A DNA stretch of 64,000 nt, from the NCBI GenBank assembly GCA_035447065.1, contig DAOTGJ010000001.1, positions 62,001 through 126,000 on the forward strand, in the 5' to 3' direction. Below the pieces are notes generated by a model. That model was not told where the DNA came from, ran no database searches, and worked only from the letters and a program-made list of their open reading frames with translations. The DNA is from CALEMW01 sp035447065. GTDB lineage: Bacteria > Krumholzibacteriota > Krumholzibacteriia > LZORAL124-64-63. Shown here one piece after another: positions 54,468-62,832 of the stretch. Each line of letters opens with the position of its first letter. The stretch's first letter is position 1. The translations under genes and the position numbers were made by a program.

Positions 54468-56635
54468 CGCGATCCCTCCCGGGGCAGGAAGCTGCGGCCG
54501 GTCATCCACGCGGGCCGCGCGATGCCGAACAGGTCCAGGATGGTGGGGGCCAGGTCGATCAGCGCCGGCTGCCGCTCCGCGAACGGCACGCTGCTGAACA
54601 GGATGCCGGGCACCACGCGGGGATCGTTGCAGTGGTCGCCGGACCAGCTCCGCGTGTTGTCCTCGAAGGTGCGGCCTCCCACGCGGCCCACCGCGGCGTC
54701 CCAGCCCGTGCGGTAGCCGGGCTTGAAGCCGATGACCAGATCCGCCGCGTTGCCCGTGTACGGCCCGCGGTACACCTCCGGCGCCAGCCACACGGCGTTC
54801 ACGCAGGCGCAGCCGCGGTCCGGATCGCGCAGGGGGCGCAGCGCGGCGGCCAGCTCCTCCAGCAGGGCCGGCGCCGCCTCCGGCGTCACGATGCCCCTGG
54901 CCTCGCGGCCCTGAAGGTTCAGGTAGAAGCCGCCCAGGCCGCTCACGTAGGCGCGGGTGCGCGACCAGTCGATCTGCGCGGGCTCGGCCTTGAAGTCCGC
55001 GGGCAGCACCGGCAGGGGCCCGGCGGCGGGATCGCTCTGCAGGAACAGGTAGCCGTGTTCGCGCAGCCACGTGTTCAGGTTCACGCCGCGCTGGAAGGTC
55101 TTGAACCCGTGGTCCGAGATCACGAAGAGCACGTCGCCCTTGCGCAGCCTGGCCACGGTCTCGCCCACCAGCGCGTCGGCGCGGTCGTAGAGGTCGCGGA
55201 TGGCGTGGCGGTGCTTCTCCGTGTCCTTGCCCGCGTTGGCCGGATGCCGCGGGTCCAGGTAGCGGAAGAACATGTGCTGGATGCGGTCCGTGGCGTCGAA
55301 GACCACGGAGATGGAGCCCGTGCGCTGGCGGTCCAGCACGTGGAAGAACTGGGTCTTGCGCTCCTCGTGGATCTGGTAGGCCTGATCCAGGAAGCCCTGC
55401 TCGTCCAGCACGCGCTCGTTCAGCGCCCAGGTGTCCTCCGCCAGGCCCAGCGTGGCGAACTTGCCCTGCAGCTTGGCCAGGGCGATGGCGTAGTGCGCCG
55501 GATGGCTGATGGCCATGGCCGGCGATTCCGGGTCGATGTGGATGGGCGTCACGTAGAAGCCGAAGGGGTCGTCGAAGCTGATCACCCGGAACTTGGCGAT
55601 GCCCTGGGCCTTCACGCCCGGCCCCGCCCGGAACGTCATGCCGATCCACTCCGAGTTCTCCTCGGGGCCCAGCACGAACTCCCGTCCGTCCACGCGGAAC
55701 ACCGCGCGCTTGGCGGCCGCGTCCACGGTCACGTCCACGGGCAGCGTCATGAGCTTGCCGTCGGGATCCTCCGGTCCCACCAGCCGGCCGCGGTAGCCCG
55801 CGCCGTGGCGCTCCAGACGGTTGCGCACGCCGCCGATGGTCTCCTCGTCCGACACCGGCGCCACGCCCGCGCTCGCCCCGTCCACGCCGCCCTGCACCTC
55901 GCCGGCGGTGAAGAAGCTGAAGGTGCCCTGGGTGCCGCGCAGGTCCGGCACGCACATGGCCGACAGCATCTGCCCGTCCACCTTCTCCGGCGGGAAGGTG
56001 ATGGGCACGCGCAGCACCGTGCTCTTCACGCCGTTCTCGCCCAGCACCTGCCAGAAGGCCTTGCTGCGCCGCAGCAGCTCGATGCGCGGCTTGCCCAGCG
56101 GCAGGCGGAACGGCCCCAGCCGCAGCACGCGGCCGCCGCCCTCGATCTTCGTGGACGAGAGGATGGGCAGGTAGGTGCGCAGGTCGCGCTGGAGGAAGTC
56201 GAAGATGTTGTGCTTGCCGGCGTCGGTGCCGGTGGCGAAGCCGCTCCACGCCACCGGGCTCATGGCCGGCCACACGGTGGCCAGGGGGCGGAAGCCGCCG
56301 CGCTCCTTGAGGGCCCGGAAGTGGGGGAGGCGCCCCTCGCGGAAGCCTTCCTTGATCAGGCCCGGGTCCAGTCCGTCCAGCCCCAGCACGATCACGCGAC
56401 GCGCCCGCGCCTTGCCCAGGCGCCGCCGGCTGCGCAGCCAGCGGAGGAGCGTGCGCAGGGGCCACAGCAGCAGCGCTCCCAGCGCCACCAGCACCCCGGC
56501 CACGCCGAAGAGGATGGATCCGCCCAGGGCGAAACCGGCGCCGGGGCCGATGTAGGCCAGCGCGGCCTGGGGCACTCCGACGAGGACCGCGCAGAGGGCG
56601 GCCGCCGGGGCGATGCGGTGCAGACGGCTAGGCAT
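54464..56635 (-). CDS. Membrane-anchored alkaline-phosphatase-superfamily phosphodiesterase, first of pair
   Basis: Started at ATG 56635 the protein has 723 residues. Two hydrophobic segments (about 7-27 and 37-58) are followed by a basic linker (RSRRRLGKARARR) and then the catalytic domain: VIVLGLDGLDPGLI, WPAMSPVAWSGFATG, HNIFDFLQRD and LFVISDHGFKTFQRG, ending with RSWSGDHCNDPRVVPGI. It is a clear paralogue of the next gene. In-frame ATGs upstream (56692, 56719) lie on or before the -10 TATCAT at 56696-56691, so they are rejected. Topology would leave the enzyme domain outside the inner membrane only if both segments span; one may be a cleaved signal. Confidence 0.87.
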   Translation of the reverse strand: MPSRLHRIAPAAALCAVLVGVPQAALAYIGPGAGFALGGSILFGVAGVLVALGALLLWPLRTLLRWLRSRRRLGKARARRVIVLGLDGLDPGLIKEGFREGRLPHFRALKERGGFRPLATVWPAMSPVAWSGFATGTDAGKHNIFDFLQRDLRTYLPILSSTKIEGGGRVLRLGPFRLPLGKPRIELLRRSKAFWQVLGENGVKSTVLRVPITFPPEKVDGQMLSAMCVPDLRGTQGTFSFFTAGEVQGGVDGASAGVAPVSDEETIGGVRNRLERHGAGYRGRLVGPEDPDGKLMTLPVDVTVDAAAKRAVFRVDGREFVLGPEENSEWIGMTFRAGPGVKAQGIAKFRVISFDDPFGFYVTPIHIDPESPAMAISHPAHYAIALAKLQGKFATLGLAEDTWALNERVLDEQGFLDQAYQIHEERKTQFFHVLDRQRTGSISVVFDATDRIQHMFFRYLDPRHPANAGKDTEKHRHAIRDLYDRADALVGETVARLRKGDVLFVISDHGFKTFQRGVNLNTWLREHGYLFLQSDPAAGPLPVLPADFKAEPAQIDWSRTRAYVSGLGGFYLNLQGREARGIVTPEAAPALLEELAAALRPLRDPDRGCACVNAVWLAPEVYRGPYTGNAADLVIGFKPGYRTGWDAAVGRVGGRTFEDNTRSWSGDHCNDPRVVPGILFSSVPFAERQPALIDLAPTILDLFGIARPAWMTGRSFLPREGSR

Positions 56636-56690
56636 GGAGTCGGGCTCGTCCTCGCGAGGGAACGGGGGTCCGGAACCGAAACGACGTCTC

Positions 56691-56696
56691 ATGATA
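56691..56696 (-). promoter_or_regulatory. -10 element (TATCAT) of the phosphodiesterase operon
   Basis: On the minus strand TATCAT lies about 55 bases upstream of ATG 56635; the -35 region (GTGCCG, 17 bases up) is weak. Confidence 0.4.
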
Positions 56697-56750
56697 CGAC
56701 ATCTTCGCCGGGACGGCACGGCCCGATCCCGGCGGCGTGCGGAGACCCGC

Positions 56751-57551
56751 TCAGTTCTTGAGGCCGGCGAAGGCGATGATGGTGCTGGCCAGGTACCCCG
56801 GCTGCTCGATCATCATGTAATGCCCCACTTCCGGCATCGTCTTGTAGGTGATGGCGCGGGCGTCGCCGAAGCCCATGAGCTCCATGGCGCGGCGCGCATG
56901 GGCCGGATCCGGGAAGAGCATGGCGCTGCCGATCAGCAGGATGGGGATGGACTGCTGCTTGAGCTCCTCGGTCACGTCGAAATCGAAGCTGCTCAGCAGG
57001 AGCTGCTGGAACGTCACCTGGTCCGTGCGCAGGGCCATGTCCACGGCCTTCTGGTTCACCTCTTCGCGCGGGCTCATGTTCAGGTAGTAGCCGGCCACGA
57101 AGCGGTCGTAGTTGCGCACCAGCTGGTCCGCCACGGCGGCCTTCTGCTCGTCGGTGGCGAGCTGCTTGGGGGCGCAGTCGATGAGCGCCACGCGGTTCAC
57201 GGCGTCGGGACGGTCGAAGGCGTAGCGCAGGGCCACCAGCCCGCCCATGCCGTGGCCCACCAGCGTGGGCCGCCGGATCCCGTGCTCCGCGATGTAGTCC
57301 TCCAGCTCCTGGCTCACCGTCTCGATGGTGGCGTCGGCGATGGGCGGCGTGGTGCCGTGGCCGGGCAGCTCGAAGGTCCACACGTTGAAGACCAGCTTCA
57401 GCAGCGGGATCGTGTCCTCCCAGATGGTGGCGTTGCCGCCCAGGCCGTGGATGAGGACCAGGTCGTAGTCGCTGGTGCGCTCCACGGGAGCCTGGGCCGC
57501 GGCGGGCAGGGCCAGGGACAGCAGCAGCAGGCAGCACAGGATGCGGTTCAT
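56751..57551 (-). CDS. Exported alpha/beta hydrolase with the nucleophile serine replaced by glycine
   Basis: 266 residues with a signal peptide (MNRILCCLLLLSLALPAAAQ). The alpha/beta hydrolase fold is clear: LVLIHGLGGNATIWEDTIP, FELPGHGTTPPI and the nucleophile elbow TLVGHGMGGLVAL. The elbow normally reads GHSMGG; here residue 101 is Gly (codon GGC, one base from the Ser codon AGC). The catalytic-acid region reads IGSAMLFPDPAHA, without a clear Asp in the standard place, while the His (EVGHYMM) is kept. The rest of the frame is intact. It starts within the stop of the RNase Z-like gene (ATGA). Confidence 0.88.
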   Translation of the reverse strand: MNRILCCLLLLSLALPAAAQAPVERTSDYDLVLIHGLGGNATIWEDTIPLLKLVFNVWTFELPGHGTTPPIADATIETVSQELEDYIAEHGIRRPTLVGHGMGGLVALRYAFDRPDAVNRVALIDCAPKQLATDEQKAAVADQLVRNYDRFVAGYYLNMSPREEVNQKAVDMALRTDQVTFQQLLLSSFDFDVTEELKQQSIPILLIGSAMLFPDPAHARRAMELMGFGDARAITYKTMPEVGHYMMIEQPGYLASTIIAFAGLKN

Positions 57552-58396
57552 GGGCGTTCCTCGCGCAGGGGGATGGGGACGGCGAACAGATCCCCGTCGC
57601 GGGCGGGGGTCACGGGTCCGGACCAGGCCGCGCGCACCAGGGCCGCGGCCTCCGCGCCGGCCTCGCCGGGCGGAAGGTGGGTCAACACCACGGAGGCCGG
57701 TTCGGTTTCCAGGCAGAGCGCCGCCACCTGCTCCGGGGTCAGGTGGCCTTCCAGCTCGCGGCCTGAGGGCAGGGAGCACTCCACCACCAGGAGGTCGGCG
57801 CCGCGGGCCGCGGCGGCCAGCTCCGCGCACGGTCCGGAATCTCCGCTGAGCGCGAGCGTATGACCGGAGGCGTCGCGCAGGCGGTAGCCCAGGTTCCAGA
57901 CGCTGAAGCGGTCCTCGAAGTGGGCGGCGCGGAAGGCGCGCACCGGCGCGTCGTCCGCCGATGTGACCGTCCAGCCGCCGTCGGTGTCCGAAGAAGTGGA
58001 CAGGCCCTGGCCCGGCGCCAGCTCCAGGACCTCCAGCCGGCGCCGACGCGGCTCGGCCCACTCGCCGTAGAGGCCGCGCAGCCCTTCCACATAGGCGGCC
58101 AGGCCGCGGGGGCCGATGAGCTGCAGGTCCCGCTCCGACGTCAGGCTGCGCAGGCGCAGCGCGAAGAGCAGGGGCAGCAGATCCGCGCAGTGGTCGGGAT
58201 GGAGATGGGTGAACAGCACCGCATCCACGGCGTCCAGGCTGTCCGGACCGTGGGGCGAGGCCACCAGGCGCGCCAGGGCGCCCGGACCCGGGTCCAGCAG
58301 GAGAGAGCGGCCGTCCAGCGTGAGCCAGGAGGCCGACGGGGACCGGTCGGGCGTGGGGACCGCGCCCCCGGTGCCGAACAGGACGATGCTGATCAT
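57548..58396 (-). CDS. RNase Z-like metallo-beta-lactamase-fold hydrolase
   Basis: The 282-residue protein has the N-terminal LFGTGGAVPTPDRSPSA and the metal motif FTHLHPDHCADLLPL (HxHxDH), the GDSGPCAEL Asp and a LTHLPPGEAG His in place of the last ligand, in the style of tRNase Z/ElaC relatives and related phosphodiesterases. It lacks an obvious long flexible arm, so tRNA 3'-processing is not certain. ATG 58396 has no ribosome site; a weak promoter on the minus strand (TTGACC, then TTCCTT) would place transcription start at the ATG. Coupled to the serine-less hydrolase by an ATGA overlap. Confidence 0.82.
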   Translation of the reverse strand: MISIVLFGTGGAVPTPDRSPSASWLTLDGRSLLLDPGPGALARLVASPHGPDSLDAVDAVLFTHLHPDHCADLLPLLFALRLRSLTSERDLQLIGPRGLAAYVEGLRGLYGEWAEPRRRRLEVLELAPGQGLSTSSDTDGGWTVTSADDAPVRAFRAAHFEDRFSVWNLGYRLRDASGHTLALSGDSGPCAELAAAARGADLLVVECSLPSGRELEGHLTPEQVAALCLETEPASVVLTHLPPGEAGAEAAALVRAAWSGPVTPARDGDLFAVPIPLREERP

Positions 58397-58453
58397 GGGC
58401 GACAAGGAACATGGACGGACGCCCCGGGTCAAGCCCGCCGCCCGTGGGGGAAC

Positions 58454-58482
58454 TGGACACCCCCAGCGACGGCCACTATCAT
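58454..58482 (+). promoter_or_regulatory. Sigma-70 promoter of the TPR-gltX operon
   Basis: TGGACA (58454-58459), 17 bases, TATCAT (58477-58482), about 40 bases before the TTG start at 58523. Confidence 0.65.
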
Positions 58483-58522
58483 GATCCGTCCGTCCGTGCC
58501 GACTTGCGGGAAGGAGAACGCC

Positions 58523-60244
58523 TTGAGGATTCGACGTTTCGCGCCGCCGTCGTCGGGAGCCGCCCTGCTGCTGGGCCTGCTCCTGCTGCTGGCCGGCGCC
58601 GCCGCCGCCCAGCCCGCCGACGCGCCCGCCGAGGACGTGGTGCTGGGCCCCGACGAGATCCTGGCGTCGGACCTGCCCGTGGACGAGAAGATCGCCGCGG
58701 TCAACCGCCTGCTGGCCATGAACTCCCGCAACGCCGACCTCTACAACACCCTGGGCGTGCTCTTCGCCGAGAAGGAGGCCTGGTCCGAGGCCCGCGACGC
58801 CTTCCTCAACGCCGTGCAGCTCGCGCCGCGCAAGGCGGGCAACCACAAGAACCTGGGCCTGGCCCTGTCCAACCTGGGTCAGACCCAGATGGCCGTCATG
58901 GAGTTCCAGGCCTACGGTCGGCTGGACGAGGCCGGAGGCCGCGACGCCGGCCTGCTCATCGGCGACGCCTGGCGCCGCGCCGGCGACGACGCCCAGGCCC
59001 TGGCCTCCTACATGCAGGCCCTGGACGCCGCCGGCGGCTACGACGAGATCACCGCCCTGACCGCCGCCCAGGCCGCCCGTCTGCTCGACGCCCAGGACCG
59101 GTCCGCGGAGCTGGAGCAGCTTCTGGACCGCTACGCCGACGGGGCCGCGCGGCAGGTGGCCGCGGTGGGCGGCGAGCCCGTGGACGCCTTCAGCCGCGCG
59201 TCGGCCTACCTGGTGGACCGCCGGCTGGCCCTCTGGACGGAGAACGCCCGTCTGCTGAGCGAGGCCGGCCGCCCGGCCGAGGCCGCCGCCGTGTACGAGC
59301 GCGCCCTGGAGGCCGCCCCCCACCACGACGAGCTGCTCACCCTGCTGGCCACGGCCTGGCTGGACGCCGGACAGCCCATGAAGGCCAAGGTGCTGGCCCA
59401 GCGCGCCGTGACCGAGGCCCCGGAGCGGCCCGGCGGCTGGATCACCAAGGCCCGCATCGCCGAGGCCGAGCGCCGCACCCGCGACGCCCTGGACGCCTAC
59501 GAGAAGGCCTACGAGCTGGATCCCGGCCAGGAGGGCCTGGCCGCCAAGATCGGCCAGCTCCACATGGTGCTGGGCGACACGGCCGCCGCGCGCCGCTTCA
59601 TGGGCGCCGTGGCGTCGGACCCCAACACGCCGCCGGAGCTCCTCTACAACTACGCCATCAGCCTGCAGCGCGAGGACGAGTGGAGCCTGTCCGTGGCGCC
59701 GCTGCGGCGCGTGGTCCAGGCGTCGCCGGATCTGGCGCCGGCCTGGCGCGCCCTGGGCACGGCCCTGCGCCGCACGGACCGCTACGCCGAAGCGGCCCGG
59801 GCCTTCGACCGCTCCGTGGCCCTGGAGGCCGATCCCAAGGCCGCCTTCCAAGCCGGCTACTGCCACGCGCGCGCCGACGACCACGAGGCGGCCGTGGCGT
59901 CGTACCGCCGCTCGTTGGAGGGGGATCCCACCAACACCAAGGCCTGGTACAACATGATCCTGGCCGAGATGAAGATCCGCAGCCACGCGGCCGCCCTGGC
60001 GGACCTGGACGTCCTGCAGGGTCTGGAGGGCGACACCTACCGCGTGCACTTCAACCGCGGCATCGCCCTGGGGGCCCTGGGCCGCAACGAGGAGGCCGTG
60101 GAGGCCTACGAGCTGGCCATCGAGCAGGAGGAGACCTCCGCCGCCTGGAACAACCTGGGCGTGGCGCTCAACGCCCTGGGCGAGAAGAGCGAGGCCGCCG
60201 AGTGCTTCAAGGTGAGCAAGGAGCTCGCCGCAAAGGGGAAGTGA
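58523..60244 (+). CDS. Exported TPR-repeat protein
   Basis: The start is TTG 58523, six bases after AAGGAG; no ATG fits the signal peptide (LRIRRFAPPSSGAALLLGLL). The 573-residue product is then almost wholly TPR repeats of 34 residues: NADLYNTLGVLFAEKEAW, PHHDELLTLLATAWLDAG, ALDAYEKAYELDPGQEGLA, AAWNNLGVALNALGEKSEA. At least ten can be counted. It is a periplasmic or outer-membrane scaffold. It lies 2 bases before the degenerate peptidase gene, suggesting that they work together. The start codon choice is well supported by spacing. Confidence 0.88.
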   Translation: MRIRRFAPPSSGAALLLGLLLLLAGAAAAQPADAPAEDVVLGPDEILASDLPVDEKIAAVNRLLAMNSRNADLYNTLGVLFAEKEAWSEARDAFLNAVQLAPRKAGNHKNLGLALSNLGQTQMAVMEFQAYGRLDEAGGRDAGLLIGDAWRRAGDDAQALASYMQALDAAGGYDEITALTAAQAARLLDAQDRSAELEQLLDRYADGAARQVAAVGGEPVDAFSRASAYLVDRRLALWTENARLLSEAGRPAEAAAVYERALEAAPHHDELLTLLATAWLDAGQPMKAKVLAQRAVTEAPERPGGWITKARIAEAERRTRDALDAYEKAYELDPGQEGLAAKIGQLHMVLGDTAAARRFMGAVASDPNTPPELLYNYAISLQREDEWSLSVAPLRRVVQASPDLAPAWRALGTALRRTDRYAEAARAFDRSVALEADPKAAFQAGYCHARADDHEAAVASYRRSLEGDPTNTKAWYNMILAEMKIRSHAAALADLDVLQGLEGDTYRVHFNRGIALGALGRNEEAVEAYELAIEQEETSAAWNNLGVALNALGEKSEAAECFKVSKELAAKGK

Positions 60245-60246
60245 CC

Positions 60247-61314
60247 GTGAGCCGACACCCGTCCCTGCTGCTGCCCGTGCTCCTGTACGCCGCCGCGGCC
60301 CTGGCCGGCGAGCCCGCCGTCCCGGGCCACCCCGCCCTGCTGCCGGAGCTGGATCCCGACGGCCCGTTCCCCCGCTTCTCCGCGGAGGAGCTGGCCGCGC
60401 ACGGCTTTCCGGACCACCAGCACCGCTACTTCTGGCCGGGCTACGCGGCCCCGCGCGACGCCGACGGCCGCGAGTACGGACTGGGTTCGCTGTGCTCGGG
60501 CATCGTGAGCAAGGAGCGGCCGGACCTGACGGTGGAGCCGGGCCTGCTGCGCCTGGGCCGCTACGAGCTGGCCTACAAGGCGGACGCGGCGCCCTGCTAC
60601 GTGGCGCCGTTCCTGGGACTGTGCGAGATGGCGGAGCGCGACCTGGCCCGGGTCCTGCAGCTCACGCCGCCGGAGCGCCTGCGCATCGTCAGCCCCGACG
60701 ACACGGAGGCCTACACCGCCCGCACGGGTCTGGGCATGTGGCGCATGTACGATCTGGAGGGCGACACCTGCGTGGTGCAGCCGGTGGGCATCCTGGCGCG
60801 GCGCACGCTCATCGGCCACGCGGCGTGGGACATGATCGCGCGCTGGACGCTGGAGCGGGAGGTCGGAGGTCGTCTGCCCCTGTGGCTGCGCGACGGCACC
60901 GCCTCCTGGTTCGCGGAGATGGGCGTGCACCTGGTGAACTACACGGCGCAGATGCGGCTGGCCGGCATGCCGGTCCTGCAGTCGCCCGCCGAGACCGACG
61001 CCGTCCTCGCCGCGCCGCCCCTGGCCGACGACGAGGCCGACCGCTTCGCCTTCCGCCGCGCCCGCTACAACGCCTTCCTCATGGTCTGGCACCTGGTGGA
61101 GCACCGGGGCGGCGTGGCCACCCTGAGCGCCCTGCTCCAGTCCGTGCGCGACGGCGCGGACCCCGACTCCGCCTGCCGCAGCCTCTACGGCGAGGGCCTG
61201 GCGGACCTGACCGCATCCCTGGATCCCCGCGAGATCGGCGAGCCCCTGGGCGACGCCGTGCAGCAGCGCAACCCCGCCCAGCCGCCGCCGGCGGGCGCCA
61301 CCCACGGAGAGTGA
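60247..61314 (+). CDS. Exported degenerate peptidase-MA-like protein
   Basis: Started at GTG 60247, the product has 355 residues with a signal peptide (MSRHPSLLLPVLLYAAAALA). A GTG two codons earlier (60241) overlaps the TPR stop and is possible. The C-terminal half resembles peptidase-MA-like gluzincins: IGHAAWDMIARW stands where HExxH is expected and LPLWLRDGTASWFAEMG matches the usual LPxWLxEGlAxyfe region. The zinc motif is degraded (His kept, Glu and second His gone). It probably binds rather than cleaves. Sandwiched between the TPR gene and gltX. Confidence 0.7.
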   Translation: MSRHPSLLLPVLLYAAAALAGEPAVPGHPALLPELDPDGPFPRFSAEELAAHGFPDHQHRYFWPGYAAPRDADGREYGLGSLCSGIVSKERPDLTVEPGLLRLGRYELAYKADAAPCYVAPFLGLCEMAERDLARVLQLTPPERLRIVSPDDTEAYTARTGLGMWRMYDLEGDTCVVQPVGILARRTLIGHAAWDMIARWTLEREVGGRLPLWLRDGTASWFAEMGVHLVNYTAQMRLAGMPVLQSPAETDAVLAAPPLADDEADRFAFRRARYNAFLMVWHLVEHRGGVATLSALLQSVRDGADPDSACRSLYGEGLADLTASLDPREIGEPLGDAVQQRNPAQPPPAGATHGE

Positions 61315-61321
61315 CCCGCCC

Positions 61322-62800
61322 ATGAGCGACGACATCCGCGTCCGCTTCGCGCCCAGCCCCACCGGCTACCTGCACGTGGGGGGCGCGCGCACCGCCCTGT
61401 TCAACTGGCTGTACGCCCGCAAGACCGGCGGCGCGTTCATCCTGCGCATCGAGGACACGGACCAGGAGCGCAGCACGGAGGCCTCCTACGCCGCCATCCT
61501 GCGCGGCATGGAGTGGCTGGGTCTGGACTGGGACGAGGGCCCGGGCGTGGGCGGCCCCAACGGGCCGTACCTGCAGTCGGAGCGTCTGGACATCTACCGC
61601 GAGCAGCTGGACGCGCTGCGCGCCGACGGACGCATCTACCCCTGCTACTGCACCAGCGAGGAGACGGCCGCGCGCAACGTGGCCAGGGGCGAGGAGGCCA
61701 TCGCCGGTTACGACGGCCACTGCCGCGAGCTCACCGCCGCGCAGCGCGCCGCCTTCGAGGCCGAGGGGCGCGTGCCGAGCTGGCGTCTGCGCACGCCGGA
61801 CGAGGGCAGCACCGTGTGGTTCGACATCGTCTACGACAAGCGCGAGTTCCCCAACAGCACCCTCGTCGACCGCGTGGTGCAGAAGACCGACGGCTTCCCC
61901 ACCTACAACTTCGCCGTGGTGGTGGACGACCACCTCATGGGCATCACCCACTGCCTGCGCGGCGACGACCACGTGAGCAACACGCCGTTCCAGATCGCCG
62001 TGTACGAGGCCCTGGGCTGGAAGCCCCCCAAGTTCGGCCACATGCCCATGATCCTGGGCCAGGACCGCAAGCGGCTGAGCAAGCGGCACGGCGCCACCAG
62101 CGTGGAGGAGTTCGCGGGCGAGGGCTACCTGCCCGACGCCATGGTCAACTACCTGGCCCTGCTGGGCTGGTCGGCGGGCGGTTCGGGCGACGAGGTCTTC
62201 GCCCGCTCGGAGCTCATCAAGAAGTTCAGCCTGAAGAAGGTGAACTCCTCGCCGGCGGCCTTCGACTACGACAAGCTCAACCACATCAACGCCCAGCACC
62301 TCAAGCGCCTGGGTCCGCCGGAGCGCCTGGCCCTGGCCGAGCCCATGCTGGCCGAGCGCGGCTGGGCCCTGGACCCCGCCTGGTCCGTGCCCGCCAAGGA
62401 CACGCGCGACTACCTGGGCCAGGTGCTCAAGCTCCTGGGCGGCCGCTTCAGCGACCTGCGCCGCGTGCCCGAGCAGATCGGCTTCTTCTTCACCGAGGAC
62501 TTCCCGCGCGACGACGAGGCCGTGGCCGAGCACCTGGCCGGCGACGACGTGCGCGCGCGCCTGAGCGGCCTGGCCGCCCGCCTGGAACCGGCGCTGGCGT
62601 CCGGCGCGCCCCTGGGTCAGGATGTCTACGAGGAGGCGGTGCGCGCCGAGGCCGAGGCCCTGGGCGCGACCGCGGGCGAGCTCATCCACCCCTGCCGCGT
62701 GGCGCTCACGGGTCAGACCCGCAGCGCGGGCATGTGGGAGGTCATGGAGCTCATCGGCGGGCCGCGCGTGGTGGCGCGGCTGCGCGCCGCCGGCGCCTGA
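61322..62800 (+). CDS. gltX: Glutamyl-tRNA synthetase
   Basis: The 492-residue class I synthetase has the HIGH-type motif APSPTGYLHVGGARTALFNW at residues 9-28, a zinc-type CYCTSEE ... YDGHCREL region, the KMSKS equivalent DRKRLSKRHGA at about 247-257 and the C-terminal anticodon-binding domain (GMWEVMELIGG). It charges tRNA-Glu in the cytoplasm. GGAGA lies about 10 bases upstream of ATG 61322, eight bases past the previous stop. It is complete. Discriminating versus non-discriminating specificity cannot be read here. Confidence 0.97.
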   Translation: MSDDIRVRFAPSPTGYLHVGGARTALFNWLYARKTGGAFILRIEDTDQERSTEASYAAILRGMEWLGLDWDEGPGVGGPNGPYLQSERLDIYREQLDALRADGRIYPCYCTSEETAARNVARGEEAIAGYDGHCRELTAAQRAAFEAEGRVPSWRLRTPDEGSTVWFDIVYDKREFPNSTLVDRVVQKTDGFPTYNFAVVVDDHLMGITHCLRGDDHVSNTPFQIAVYEALGWKPPKFGHMPMILGQDRKRLSKRHGATSVEEFAGEGYLPDAMVNYLALLGWSAGGSGDEVFARSELIKKFSLKKVNSSPAAFDYDKLNHINAQHLKRLGPPERLALAEPMLAERGWALDPAWSVPAKDTRDYLGQVLKLLGGRFSDLRRVPEQIGFFFTEDFPRDDEAVAEHLAGDDVRARLSGLAARLEPALASGAPLGQDVYEEAVRAEAEALGATAGELIHPCRVALTGQTRSAGMWEVMELIGGPRVVARLRAAGA

Positions 62801-62832
62801 GGCGGCAGGGAGGCGGACGAGGGGAGCGGGTC

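Noticed and set aside
58404..58432. A firm promoter call for the RNase Z-like gene
   Set aside because: TTGACC is good on the minus strand, but the -10 (TTCCTT) is too poor to list as a feature.
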